DNA of 64,000 nucleotides from Onchidella celtica (GCA_963931925.1 OZ007572.1:22864730-22928729); one strand, 5' to 3'. Shown: positions 21,401-36,400, numbered from the stretch's first letter. A program made the numbers and translations. The notes: a model not told the origin generated them from the sequence alone.

Positions 21401-24400
21401 TCTTTTTATCGCAAAGTTGTGGCTTTTTAAAGACCCCCCCACCCCCCCGTCAAAAACGGAAGGAACTTCCTAGAAAATCGCCATTAACGATGGAAGAGTG
21501 ATGTTCGCTCTCAGCAAGATGGGTGGCCTTACCGTCTCCCTAGCCGCTGGTACTTCTTATTAATCTACCGCTTTGAAATTTTGCATGTCTGTGCCATTGC
21601 AAATGATACACTCTCTGTAAACATTTTGTGACAATAGGTTTATTGATTTTGACGTTATCGGGAGGTCAATGAACTCCATTATTGCTGTGATATTCATGTC
21701 AAAGGCAAAATTAAAGGCATTAAAAGCAATATTTATCATATTTAGAGGCTGATTTGAGACCTAATATTTTCACAGAATGTAGAAAACTAGTTGAACTTTA
21801 AGTACCGACCAAAATAAAATAAAAAAACATCAAAAAATCGGTTATTTGTATCGTGATTTTCACCATTTGGTCCAGTGCTACCTCCACTGAGGTTAGTGGG
21901 GCTCGCTCACATATCGGTTCTTCCGCTGATCACGTTTGTGCCAATCATCAATGTATCGGCACACATGAATGCTAGGTTATTTTGTTTCGGGAAGAAAGAA
22001 AGTCGACTTTCTATTAGTAGATGTTGCTGTCGTTAGTCTTCATTCATCTCCCCCACTGTTTTGTTCCTGTATTGGCAAACTTGAGAAAATTTCATGGCAC
22101 ACAAAGAGTTAACAAGGTTCCCACAGCCAACTGACAACACCTGGAATAATACAGTTTGCTCATGGACAGTACCGCCTGTGAGATGATGAAAGGCTGCACT
22201 AAGTAATGTGATTTATTACTGCTCTTTGATATTCATATTATTCTTCTTCACATGAAATTTTGTACCACTGCCTTCGTTTCATTTGCACAGCATACGGCTT
22301 GGCTTGGTAAATCATGACATACCTTGAAATCAGTTTTCAATTGTTATTACAAGCTGAATTTTAACTTTAAAAAGAAAGTTCATTTTCATGTAATTACAAG
22401 CAAATCAAAGGAGCTGCGGCATTACTTAACTAAATTATATTAAAAGGATCATCACATCACTGTTCTTTTAACGTGGAACAGCTCATTGACATGGCAGAAT
22501 CTACTGTATTGGAAGGTTTTCTCTTTTCATACAAGCAACACTATTGTACAATCTGGAAACTGGCAACATCTGTTTGTATCGTTGTGATGTGGAAATTCTT
22601 GGAAAAGTAACAACTGGGAAGACATGGATTGATTTGTAGAAACTTGCTTATCAGAAGTAATAACATCACACACGAATTGCATATGGTCTGTGTACAAATG
22701 TTCAGGCACCAAACCCTGTGTTACATGCTACAAGTGTGGGCAATGAATACTGCATGACAGTGAGCATGAACAAGAATGAAAAACTTTCAAACCCAGAAGA
22801 GACCGAGGTTCTTGTCGACAGGGTATCATGAATAACTTATTCAGGGCAACTCATGAATGAATGTATAGAAAGTATGTTCAAAGACTGTACAGCTGATGAA
22901 GTAAAAACTATGCACTTGAATTTCTCAAGATTTCAACATTGTTCAGTAAGACATGCTGGAAGAAATATCGTTGGCAGGTCTTCATTTGTTAAACAACTGA
23001 CAAGACATACAGGTAACCATCAGGATATAAACCATTCTGTACTTCAAATTCAGACCTATGGTCCCAACTACCATTTGTATGGTATTATTTCGATGAAACG
23101 GCTGAACTGCAGGTAATTTAATGATCCTGATGTAAAATTCTACAATTAACTCTTTCACTGCACTAAAATCGATAGTGCTAGTGCGCTGTGGACATGCGCT
23201 ATGATAATGAAAGTGTATTGTCCAGCATACGAGGGGAAAAAATAAGTAGCAGTAAAGGGTTTAATAGATGAACAATAAATATAACCTGTCCCACTGGTTT
23301 TGAGGGATAATTCTGGAGTACTAGCAGTAGTTGGCAAGATGTTTGTTAAAGGCTGACCTTACACAAATAGATACATCTCATATTGCATTAGGCAATATGT
23401 GCGACTGAGCAATTCAAAATGAATTTATTGATCCACCAATTTCATTATACTTTTCAACGGGTTAAAGTCGATGGACCCTTTCAATTCCTCTCTTGAATTC
23501 TGGTGTAAGTTACTGAGTTGCTGAACCACTTCAGTCATTTCGAATGTTCCAGTCAGCATTGTTTTCATTCCATCTCTGTCAGGAAGGATGGAGGTATGGG
23601 ATTATTATCCCCTCAGTCACATCTGTTTCAGAATTCTTTACATAACATTAGTTACAAGATTGCTCACAAAAATAAATTTGGATAAGGTTTTAGCACAATG
23701 TTAGCATGTTAATTTTTAACAATACATATTTTCTGCTAATTACATGTAATTAATAAGGGGACTAAAGTGAGAGTAAGTTAATACTGCTTCTATCACTTCA
23801 AAAGCATGGAACATTTACAATCATTCTTTACTCTTCTTTAATTTGGACCATAAGAATCAGTAAAACCAAACAACTCATATACATTTCAATGGAAATTAAT
23901 GGGCATGACTATTTCCTCGCTGGAATGGTTTATAAGTTGCTGTCATACTTGAACAGTGCAGACAAAATTAATTTTCTTCATATTTTCATTTATTTTTGGA
24001 ATGTTTTGAACAGCTCTTTTAAAATATTTAAGTTTCCATATTGAATTATTTGGATGGAATTCTCTGCTTCTTGCAAAACATATGATGAATATGTGACACT
24101 GTTTGATGTGCTAATGTGCTGGACTAATTTGAGCATAAAACTACTCAAGTAGCAAGTAGTTCCATTTATCAGAACTTGTTTCCTATGCAATATTAGTCTA
24201 ACCAGCTTGAAGCTTATAACTCTTCTTTATTAACTCTTTGTGTGCCAATAGTCGATGATTTGGTTCTTTCACTGACTGTTTGCTCCAATCACCAATATAT
24301 CGGTGCACAAGAATGCCAGGCTATTTTGTTTCCAGAAGAAAAAAAGTCGACTTTCTATTCATAAATGTTGCTGTAGTTAGTCTTCGTTCACATCCCCCAT

Positions 24401-27400
24401 TATTTTCCTTTTTCCTCCTGTATTGGCAAAAGTGGAAATATTCATGGCACACAAAGAGTTGAAGGCACTCTGAAAAAAGTACTATGAATAATTTGAAATA
24501 TTACACATCAAGATCCCATACATCTGAATGTTATGGCTTCATAGTTTCGAATCATGTGAAAGTGGCCACCATCCTTTCAAGCCAAAGGCTATTTTACTTT
24601 AGATGAAGAAAGAAAAGTAATATGGAAGATCGTATACAAGGGTTTTAAAAGTTGGCAGGATAAATCCTCGACTGCTGAGTAATAAGCTCAGTATTCCATT
24701 TTTCTCTCTCACTAAACTGCCGTCCAAAGGAAAAATGATGTGACTGACAGCATGGTCCTTTTCTACTTTATTGTCTATGATTACGATTAGTCACTTACCT
24801 TCGTTTGCCATACCAGAAACTACTATTTTGATAGCAGATACATATATCTGCATTTGACATAAAAGAATTTTGTGTGGGGCAAGTTCATAGAGACAACAAA
24901 GTAGAAAAGGGCTGTGCTACCAGTTATACTGTTTTTCCTTTGGGTGGCAGTATAGCCTAAAAAAATTTGTTGCAGAAGGTGAGCAAAGGTGTTTCCTCTC
25001 TGTTTTTGCTTCATTTTTGAAAATGAAATAGTTTAAGCACTGTCTCAGATTTATCAACACTGATTTAATAAAAATATCACTTATTGTTTACAGACATGTT
25101 TTAGATCATTTAGTGATTGACAGCAATATCACTGACATTTGGAGAGCAGTTAAAGTAAAACTCTTTACACTGATATGATCTGAGCTTTTTGTTAAAGAGA
25201 CTGAAAACTGTCACCCTCAATACAAGCTTTGTGAAGCCACCAAATAGAACCATATCAAAATGTTCAAGATACCATGCAATATTCTTTGAACTTTCTTTTT
25301 CTGTGAAATATTAAATGTATTTATATAAACAAAAATATATATGAGATGTGCAAATGGACAGATATACAGATGGCGGTTTCATTAGCGGCACGGAATGTCC
25401 TTAGTGGAAAAAAAAAAAAAAAGTTTTGAGAAATTTTAAGCAAACTTAAACTGTTGATAGCTACTCTCAACACTCTTTTCATTTTATCATATCCTCTACC
25501 TGTCAAATTGTAAGTTAGTTGTACTGCGTGAATACTGCATATATGAACAATACAATCATGGACCTAAAGAAACAATATGCACATACAGAAACAGGGTGAA
25601 CACGTTGGGCAGTAATAAAGGGGTGAGTGGGTAATATAATAGAAAAACAAAAAAAACAAAAAAAAACAAAAAACACCGAACACACACATACTGCGAGATT
25701 CAGATTCTCTTTTCTGAAAACAAAATAATTGCAAATATTCATATGATAACAAAGCTTTTTTACCAAAATGGGGGAGACATAAAACAAGGAAATTTCAGTT
25801 AAATGACCAGATAACCAGTGGATAAAAGAATGAAACAGTTTTTCTTTTAAATGGAACCTGAACTTACATAACTTGATTACTATTTCACTGGGTATCTAAA
25901 CTTTTGCGCACATATTAAGTAAATGTCTTTGAAATGACATACAAACAATACCAACATAGTGAAAATGTAATTTTTTAAAAAAAAAGAAAGAAACTCCTGA
26001 CTCCAGTGATATGGCAGGTGCTTCTGTCTTCTTCTCATTTAAACTTCCGGGCAGTGCGTGAAACGATGACACAGTTAAATACAAATGATGAATGTGGAGT
26101 GCTTCCCAAGATTTAAACTGACAAAAGACTGCTTGCATAATCATTTTTGGTTTTGAGAACTTAATCTAAAGACTAAGGCCATCTTCAAATTTGTACTTTT
26201 TACCCTGTCCACATTAATTACTTATAGGCCTGGTTGGTTGTAGGATTTCAGGAGTGTACAAAATTCAAAAGGAGTGGAGTAAGCTTGGCATGAAAAAAAA
26301 ACAAAAAAATCAGGAAATCTTTACACACAACATTCAATGGGCATTTAAACATAGATGCTGATTGGATGAATTAACTTTTAAAGTTTTGAAGTAGTTTTTA
26401 CATCTCTCTTATGGCAAGTACAACAGTTAAATTCCTTAGAAGAGAACTTTTTAAATTAAAAAAAAAAAATCAATGAAACAAAGTGAAGAAAATGTTTTCT
26501 TCTAAAAATGAAGAACTCGGTAGCAGAAACTACATTTTACTCAAGTGAACAGATCTCCAGCCCAGTGAACTCAAAATGGTCAAAAGTGAAGCACATCTAC
26601 CAAATGGATAGAAAATGATCTGTCATTTCTACTTACCATCAATGCCTGAAATGCAATTTTTGTTGCAGTACTAATGGCTTGGCAAATCTGAAGAGACAAA
26701 AAAAAAATGAAGACGTATGTAGATGATGAATCTAAAATATGAGTAACAAAGGTAAGGTAAAATAATATTTGTGGTAGCTGTTCATCCTGATTTGTTATGT
26801 TGATGGTGGCTCATTTCGCTTTTGTTGCTGAAAGTGATCTGAATGACCATAAATGTATCTGCCTGTGATTTTATCCCAGGTATATTTTACCTACAGGCTC
26901 TTTAACCCTATAGTACATTCGATTGGGGGATGTTATGATGAAGAGGCTCTTGTAAGAGGATCATGGTATATTACATTATAAACCATTGCTGAACAGTGAA
27001 CATAATTCAGTATTTTCTCCATTTGGCTTTGTAATTAGACTGCATGTCCTTAACAACAGATGAAAAGAGTGAGTGTCAGGAATCTGTCAGGCTACGAGTG
27101 TAAAATAGGGTTAACCCCTTGCCTGCCGTACAGATTTCCACTCATATGATGGTGCAAAAGGGAACAAAACAAGAAAATCTCAAAAATTACCCACCACAAA
27201 TCCCACTTTCAAACGGCATGCAAATGACGCAAGTAAGTAGGGGAACTAACAAGGAAATACAAAACAATCATAATTGGGAACTCACTCAAGAAATGCATAC
27301 AAACTAGACCTGGAACAGTTCTGGGCACATGGCAGTGTAATGAGATTAGAGAGCCCCGAACAGTTCCAGGCAAAGCAGGGAAAGGGTTAACATGCAGTGT

Positions 27401-30400
27401 TACAAATATATTGCCATAGAGTGAAGTCAGTATAAAATTCCAGCCCATAGTTTTGTATGGCAGTTTTCAGGAACAATATCTTCTTCAAACAAGCCTGAAA
27501 TGTGGCTCAGTGTAAGAGTGTACACCTCAAAATGAAGTATTAACTTTTCTCAAATAACCTTGTTATGACGACGTCTTTTTCCTAATCAATACACTTACAT
27601 CCTCTGCTGTAGTGTTGCTCTCAAAAACGTGACATGCAAATGTTGGACCAGAGTTGTCTCCCTCTGGAGAGTTACTGGCTGGCGTTGGGGGACTAGAAGT
27701 TGGTGGACGACTGCGAGTGATGAAACCAAACAGCCTGAAAGTAATAAAAAATGGCAGTTATGCCACATAATTTCAACTCATGGCAACTGATGAAACTTTT
27801 TTCATGAGAAAATGGATATTTTTGCCCATCCTCAAAAGCTGTAACCCTTCATTTTTTCATGCTTTGTAAATGGAATTTGACAGTGAAAAAAAACAACAAC
27901 TGATTAACCATTTTCTATCCTTCTATCCCTATATTTCTTTTGTGTATTTCATCATTCCCAACAGCTTCATTTTTGTTTCCTATAATATATCCAGAAAATT
28001 TAACCTGCACAATATTCTGCAATGTCTAAGCAGCATCACTGATGCAATAATATTATTTGACGTCTCAAAATTGTATAAAAAGTCATATGGAAATTGTTTC
28101 ATTCTCATGGAACACACATCAACTGAATCCAAAACATCCCATTTTCTTCAAGCAGGTACCAATTCCACCCAAAAATATATTACTACACATGAAAAGATAC
28201 CTGATCGACAGTTTCATGAGCTCAAATATTCTCTCGGTTCAATTCACCTTTTTAAGGATGAGTTTGTGTGGTATTACTCTAAATCAAAACAAGAATAAAC
28301 TACTGCTGTTCTATTTACCTGTTGTTATCTGGATGAGCTGACCAGAAAGAGATGTCTTGTAGAGCAAACTCCACACGCACCACATTGTTAGAAGGATCAA
28401 TCAGTCTGTGGATTATACAGACATATGAACATATAAATTTCACCACCTTTTAGCTGATTTCCACTGTTAATCTAAGATGCCCACATTTTGCTTCACTTTA
28501 ACATATATTAGATTACAAGAAAAACAAAAGCATAACTTTGTGATGCCTACAGCATTTGTCATTTGGTAACCCTTCAATCCGTCCTCAAACTAAGAGAGCA
28601 GTGCAACCCACTGCAACAGTCAAATATCATGTCCCTCTAAAATGCAATCCACCTACAAATATTTCTCTGTTATATGGCTGAATGGACACTGAATTGTGAT
28701 CAGATCTTTATTTATTTTTTTTTAAACTTTCTTAGCACAAATCTACTATCTGGCGCTGAAATGTTAAAATTTTTACCCCACCTGAAAACAGCATTCAGAT
28801 TTTGAATCAAACAATGATAGCTTCTTCCCCTCAAACATTTAATTAAGAACATCAACATAAGTAAAATATGAAAGTCAGCACAGCTGCTTTCACTGAGACA
28901 TCAGTAAGTACCTTGTAAAACTCCTCTTATAACAATTCTCACATGACAGGACACAGTAAACCTTTTTAACCCATCTCTCCTTCTCTGTTACCGTAATCCA
29001 AAAACACGATATCACACTATACTACTACAAATGATCTATTAAAAAATCTTTTTTTTTTTTTTTTTTTTTTTGCACATTCAGTACATTTACATCATATCTT
29101 TCAAAAAAAACTTTCTGGAAACCAGATTTTGTCACACTAACTGACATTATTTACACAGACCAAACTGGATCTCAAATTAGCTTATTTAACAAAACTGTGA
29201 CTCGCATAGACCCAAGAACGATACATCTTGAAAACACCAACAGAATTAGAGCTTTCCTTCAGAAACTAATAAGGAGCAAATTGACAAAGAACTCACCTCA
29301 TTCCTTCACTTGACACAGTCATTAACGACTCTGTCATCTTGAAGATGTTATGGATAGCTCTTGCCGCCATTATCTGTCTAATGCTTGCATGAACTAGTTG
29401 TTCTCCTGATAATGGAGAGATTCACTTACATGATTTCCATTAACATAAAGAGCTCGCTGGACAAAATAAAATCTATTCATTTACTTCAGTGATGGACTGA
29501 AGTTTTCATTATGATCACACAGTTACCCCTCATACATAGAGAAATCCATGTGGGAAATACCTGCAGAATCATGACAAGATTTACTAAACATTGTATTCAG
29601 TGGCTCTGACTCAAACACAATTGGGCTTTTACCTGAAAAGGGCTTTTGTAAAAGCTCTCCATTTTGCCCCCCAAAGGAAAAACAACATAACTGACAGCAT
29701 AGCCTTTTTCTACTTTATTGTCTCTATGAACTTGTCTCACAAATAATTCTTTCATGCCACTGTTCATAATCAATATCCATTTTGCATTTAGGGTTGTTTC
29801 ATTCTTGTTTACTGGTTTCTTACCAAGCAACTGCTAACTTCTCATATATTTTTTCATATAAACTGGGAATTTGTTTTCAATTTAACAGTTTACCCAATAA
29901 CACTCAGTGATATGTCAGTAAACCTACTCTAGCTTCATCATTTGAATGGAAAATTCACAAGGCTGCAGGAGAACAAATTACATGATCATGTGCCAACAAA
30001 AAACATCACTACTCTGGAGAATTAACAGTGCAGTCCAGTTAATAATTCAAACATCTTCACATTTCAAGTTTCTTTTGAGGAGAAAAACATCAATTTTACA
30101 ATCTGTCATAGATTTACCATCTTGCTGTGACATCTAATTTTAACTGTAGTTGCTTTCTTCTCCTTGCATACCACTGCTTACACTGTTATATAGGAAAGTC
30201 TGCCATTGGCAATCGAATTTAAACAAACTGAAATTGTAACTTTTTGCTTGAAAAATTGGATGAAAAATCAACATTCACTAAAGTTTGAATTTTGCCAATG
30301 TGAAACGGTTACTTTTTTCAAAAAAGCAACTTACAAAAAAAAAAAAAACTGAGGCAAGAATACTGTAATACATTAACCCCCACCTCTATCTCCTTTGACT

Positions 30401-33400
30401 TCCATAGAGCCTAAAAATCTAGTCGTGTAACTCTCAGAAAAGGCTGCGCTGTCAAATGCTGGGTTCAAGACCAGGGCTGATGATTGATCGAAAGGGTTCA
30501 GTCGCCTGAAACAGAATAAAAATGCTGTTTTGTACACTTGTATGGTTGAAAACATTTTTTTAAAAAAATATTTAAAAAAAGACTCCGGTTACACTGTAAT
30601 TGTATGTACGAGAATGTAATAGTAGGAGCATTAAATATACAATAAATATTTGGACGTATAAACAAGGTTTACACACTTCACGACTCTCTTTCCTGGGAGA
30701 AAATACCTTGACTTCTGTCTGAATATTTTAGCTATACCTCATCTGCCGTGTGGTCAAGACTTAAAGTCAGAGAAAAACATGCAGTATCAGAAAATATTAT
30801 TAACACTGCTATCTCAACAATGGGCTGGAAAACCACATTTCTTCATTTCTTTACACTAGTCATAGATTCTTCAATATACTTGTGAAAACAGCTTTTATTT
30901 ACAGCCCAACAAGTACTGAAAATTTGCACTGCAAATCACAGAGAAAAAAATAAATTTATATTCTCTAAAACAAAATCACTTTCTCATTCATGTAAAAGAA
31001 AAGAAAGTATCCATACACATCTCTTTAGAGACAGACGTTAGTGGACATCAACATTAAAGTGAAGACACTAGTACATCTAATCTGAAATGGGTCACACTTA
31101 ATAATAAAAGCAAAAATTCTTTCGGTAGCCACTCAAAACCTTCTTTTTTTCTCTTTTTTCCAAACATTTTAAAAAAGTTTTTCCATATCTTGAACTTTGA
31201 TTTCTTTGGGTGTGCCTTACATCTGCAATGTTGCTTGCCCTTTTTTCTCAAATGTTTTTTTACAAACTACCCCTGTATGTCTGGTGACTTTTGCTTTGAC
31301 GACTCTGAACTCCTAAACCAATACAATTTGTTCAGTAAGACATGACTAGACTGGGCAACAGATTACAAATGTAAAGTACATGGCAACTTCCCAAATCTGA
31401 ACCTCTTAACCTTCATCATACATCGCAAAAAAAATATGCATGGTGTAAGACCTGTGTAATCGACACCACACTCCTAAAGAATAATTTATTAGGATACCCC
31501 TTCACAAGAATGGTGTCTGTCTGACCCCAGAACATGAGTAGGGATATAACAATAAAATCCTCTTTCTGAGTGTGGTGTATCTGGGACCCTAGGATGTAAG
31601 GGCTGGAATAGTAGAAATGCACGTGTGTCGGTGAGTATGCACGTACATATTTTAAAATTTTTAAACTATGCGAAAATGGGCCGGCTATGACGTCACTTAG
31701 GAACACCTGGGAATTTCAAGAAAAAATTCCCAGAACAAACGTTTTAATTCCTTCTGGGTCCATTAGATGCACGATGTATAGCAAAGGTTAAATACTGATT
31801 TGTCTACCTAAACTCTAAAGTAACTGCAGTACTGAAACATCACTGCTGTTGTTTAGATGTAATAGATGTCTTTGTTCACAACTTAAATAATAGTAAATAT
31901 TGACTAAATTCTTGTTAGTTTTTACAAGAATAAAACAACATTTATCACTCTGTGTTAGTTAGCTGCCAAAAGTACCTGGTCACAAAATTGAAACAATGCA
32001 TTTATTTTCCATATCACATGAAACTTTTGCCATGTTACTAAATGTTGAACACCAGGTTCAAGGGGCAATGTGTAAAACAACATGCAGTTTTTTCCTAATA
32101 AGAAAGGTGGTGCAAAATCATTATATATTCATTTCACTTGTCACAAAACAATGACGGCATGCAGGTGCCACATTCAGCTTCTGAGTGAACACAGATAACG
32201 GCAAAGGGAAAAATCAACCCGAGAATAAAATGCTAAATAAAATATTGAAAGTTCACCATCAGTTATATTACCAAGAACCCATCCACAATACTACTTCACC
32301 ATGGAGGGCACCAAAAAGTAGTAATTGTCCGTGCATTTTTACCTGATGATACCTTATCTTTTCGCTTGTGTCACTTATTGTGATTTACAATTAAGTGATT
32401 ACCAATGCAGAGATATAAATACCATCTCTATGCAAGAAACATATTTGCCTCATAGAGTCAACTATCAAAAGGGTTTATATTTCTTCCAGACTGACTAAAT
32501 CTGTTTGCGATTTCTCTCTCATATACCAATATACTGACCACCATTTCTGTTCACATTCTTGCAATCATCCCTTTTCCCACTTTACTAACTTTGGTGGACC
32601 AGACTGAGGGGAGGTCACTGCCCTGTTTTCCTCACCGGGAGAAATCAAATCAAATTGGATAGGGGTGTCCAGGTTCAGGTCACCAGCAGCAGAGGAGGAA
32701 ATGCTTGAAACACTACCCCGTGTGGAGCTGTCAAGAGTCAGTGAGAAATGAGAAAAACGAAAAAGCTGACAACAATAATTATATGCCCTCCCTCCCCCCC
32801 AAAAAAGTTGTGATTTACCAAACAAGAACATTCTCTTACACAAATCTACCTAACACAGCTTCGTATTTATTACTAACTGTACAAATGGTGGAACACACAT
32901 AATGACCACAGATAGCAGTTAATGTTTTATCTAAAACTATTAATACACAACCATGCGAAAGTTAAAGTACAGTAAAGGAAAATCCATCCATTCTAGAAAA
33001 ACAAAAACCATACAACAATATAAAGTCTATACTGAAATGCATCATCGTTCAAGAATAAAATGATACATCTGAATACAGTTTCACCATTCAGTTGCTTTCA
33101 TTTGGCTGTTATCAAATATACTAGATATGACAAGATAGGACACCTGGGATGTTTCGCAATCACGGATTTTGTAGTGCCACCCCACCGAATGTGTAGGAGA
33201 TGTAAACAATGGCGTACTTACAAAGCCGAATAAAGAAAATACTGAGTTTTGTTCACTGTTCAGCCTTCCCCCTAGAACTTGACAGGAAGTCACTTATTTT
33301 GCAATATGACTTAAATTGCTGTAGGAAAGCTCTGAGCATTTTTTTTTTTTTAATTTGGTAACAATGTGACAAAAATGTTTATCAACTTACTGTTGGGCCT

Positions 33401-36400
33401 AGATATATCTAGATCTAGTAAGCAAAATATATTTAGAGGAAGATAGGACGAAGGCAGATGAAAATCTCTCTCTCTTTCTCTCACTGGCCTGCTTTATGTG
33501 CTTTATTTTATGGAGACACTTGTAGTAAATTAAACATTGCACATTATCTTAATACCTTGGCTTCGAAACTGCCATTGAAAGCACAAGCGGTTGGTGGTGT
33601 GTCTTATTTTCTATGCAAATACAGTGTACAAAATGGTGGCCCTGAGTGCCAAGAGTGGGCAGGGCCTCTTAACCCTCATCCCGTGTTAAGTGAACACGTC
33701 CAAATAACACTTTGTGCAGGGATAGCCAGCGTCCAGTCAGCCGATCGTTCGCATGTTGCCGATAACCTTGGCGGTCGGGTCAATCGGGTCCTTTTGAACA
33801 CGTGTATGGTGTTTACTTTAGGACACAATAACAACAGTAATGGTGGATAAATTGTTAAGGACCCCTATGATATTTGGATAAAGCACTGTGTCACGAGTGG
33901 AGTGAGCGAGATTCAAGGATTACGGGGGCATGGAAGTGTAGGATTGACTCACGGGATAGTTGAGGCTGCTCACCTATATTGACTTCTGTTAGTTAACGTG
34001 GAAGCGTGCAAGGCGTGAGTAAAGTGAAGGCGATGAGGTAAATCTTGTGTAGTGAAAAGTGACTGCAAGTTAAGAAGTCCAAGGGGACAGACGTGAAGAG
34101 AGCAGTCGGGAGATTGTGTGCTTTTCCAGTGATGACTGGTGCCGGGGTCGGGCCGTGAGGCTACCCGTGGGGGAGAGACTGAGGCAGGGGATAGGCCAGC
34201 ATAAGGAGATGCTTGGTTTGGGCAGAAGGCTACCCACAGGCCAGCCTGAGTGAAGCTGTCGCGCAGGACAGCGAGAGCACATTAGTCGTGGCAGTCTGGC
34301 CACAGACAGGGACGTTATGTATTAAGATATTAATGTGCTATTAAGATATTAATGTGCTATTAAGATATTGAGGGGAGATTGAGATACTGAGATTAGGTTG
34401 AGCAGGAGCCCGTAAGATAGGCCCGCAAGTAGTACATACATTGAGGTGAGGCTGAGGCCGGAGTATATTTTAAATAAGTAACTATCAGGTTGTGGACCCG
34501 GAGATTGAATGAATGTTGGGAATGATGACCATTGGATGGTATTTAAATTGAATAATGTACTATATGTAATTGCACGTAGATCTTTATTTATTATGTATAA
34601 TAAATGTGTGAGTCTGTTTGGTTGTTCTGTTAAGTGTTATACTTGTTCGTTCGTGATTGTTGTCCTGTCATAATCATTACATCTCCCAGTCTGGGATTTG
34701 TTACACACTGGTTATGATATGCAATAAGCTCTATTGTTAAATAGAAGGCCCATAATCAAGAACCTTGTGCACCTACATGCCATTTAACATACGTTTTATC
34801 CTTTCCCCAAGAGCTGCGTGCTTGTTTTGTCCCTATGTCAGGCCATTCAGGTAAACAAATTATTTTTAAGGAAGGCACTTAATTTACTAACCACATGTAT
34901 CTTGACATTGCCTTCTCCCCCCTGAACTATGTAAAGGTTCCACGCACTATGATGTTAGTTTTCTTGGCACAACTTTAGGAAGAGAATTGATTTCCAGCTC
35001 GTAGAGTACATGTACTGAAAAGCAGTTTAATCAAAGCAACATAATACCTCTCTAATTACCACATCAAATAGAGTCAACGACCAACAACAAAGTCGGTCAT
35101 TTTCTCCCCGTTTCCCCTGATGAAAAACCTACCAACAGATGCCCTTATGCAGCATGCCCTAGTATTACATCAGAATTCACTATCGCAGACATAGAACAGG
35201 TTCTCAAACACGCAGATAGCCCCTTTCTTCTTATTGCACATGTAGATGACAACCAGCATCAAAGTAAAGGTTTCCCCAAGATTTTCCCGAGTTCCAACTT
35301 CAGACCGTCAGTGCTATTACATGAGTATGACGAATAGTTGCATTGTAATAAACATAATCGGACGATACCATTTGCTAGAGATAGTAGTGGTAACAGGATA
35401 GACAAACAAATGAACGTGTGAGGGAAAAAAACCCGAAAAAAACGATGTCGCGGCAACCGAATAAGAAAAACACCAGGAACAGCGTCGCTACACAATATAT
35501 TGGCCTCCCGCAGGACCCACTTTGCAATATGTAGGCCACAATATTGGCCTCGCGTGTCGCGCGGGGAGGCCAATATAGTGGCCTCCCGCAGGACAAAGAT
35601 TAAGAACAGTGAGCACTTGCAAAGAAGGGAATGTCTCATCCTATCATATCTAGTATCTTCGCTGTTATCTCACAGAAGATGTTCTATTTTGTTTCCTTTT
35701 CCTTTTCGATTAAGTAAATTAACTCACGATAATTTTCTGAACATCTCCTTCACTTTGAAATGTAAGACTGTACTCAATTTACTTTATCTCAGTCAAGGGA
35801 ACCACTGATGGCTCTAGTGGACTCCTATACATTGTCAGTTAGCACAACATGCAGCATACAAAATTCACAGCTGATAAACACACATTTAACATAGGAGAGC
35901 GTGTTGAAGTAGGGATAAAATTCTAAACTTTTTCAACAGTGACACTGAATATTCCTGTTCTCTATAATGGCTTTCCAATGGTGGAAAGGCAGCTCCATGA
36001 ATCAGCATCCAAATACAATGTGCATCAAAACTAAATACATCTTAGGAGTGAAGAAGAACAGTGTAATGTGGAAAATAACAAAGCATAGTCCATGGCAAGA
36101 GAAAGCTATTTCTGAAATGTTTTCTTAAGTAACTTCACTTGTGGTACCGGTACTGTTATATAATCACAGCACACAAATGCCATCACATGCATGCAAAACG
36201 TGACATAAGAATTATAAGGACTGAAATGCTCAGGAATTTTATCTGTCTATGCATGAAGTGTTTGCTTGATTTTGGGTCAAAAACAATTACTGAAATTTAA
36301 TAGAAAAAAATATCTTTTCTGTCGGGCTAGTCACATTTTCTCCATTCTGCATTTCTGATATCTTTGAGAAAGAATCAAGAAACATTTTATTTTAAAAAAT

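Larger units (their letters stand above)
19248..26636 (-). other. Long APPL1 intron (7.4 kb)
   Basis: Contains TTAA MITE copies B, C and D, direct repeats around 20.5-21.1 kb, a 42-bp direct repeat (about 19708-19750 and 20448-20490, containing ACACCCAAAGGG and AACAGCACATAAGAAAT) and an inverted repeat at 24717-24950. No coding sequence seen; the short open frames at 22853-23116 and 25515-25787 show no domain. Confidence 0.7.
33669..35603. mobile_element. TTAA-flanked inverted-repeat element, copy 2
   Basis: Starts TTAACCCTCATCC and ends GGACAAAGATTAA (decayed right end). Without the solo LTR at 33889-34705 it is about 1.1 kb and collinear with copy 1 (497-1531 plus 5139-5200), including the GC-rich subterminal repeats near 35500-35594. 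It lies in an APPL1 intron, same orientation as copy 1. No coding. Confidence 0.87.

Noticed and set aside
22853-23116. 87-codon + strand frame
   Set aside because: No recognised domain, no splice support, AT-rich intron context.
26697-26710. Alternative start of APPL1 transcription near internal exons
   Set aside because: No promoter-like features; only A-rich sequence.
27870-28298. 142-codon + strand frame
   Set aside because: Low-complexity, Phe/Ser/Ile-rich translation overlapping an APPL1 intron; expected by chance in AT-rich DNA.
31416-31706. 96-codon - strand frame inside MITE family 6
   Set aside because: No domain; a non-autonomous element with no reason to code.
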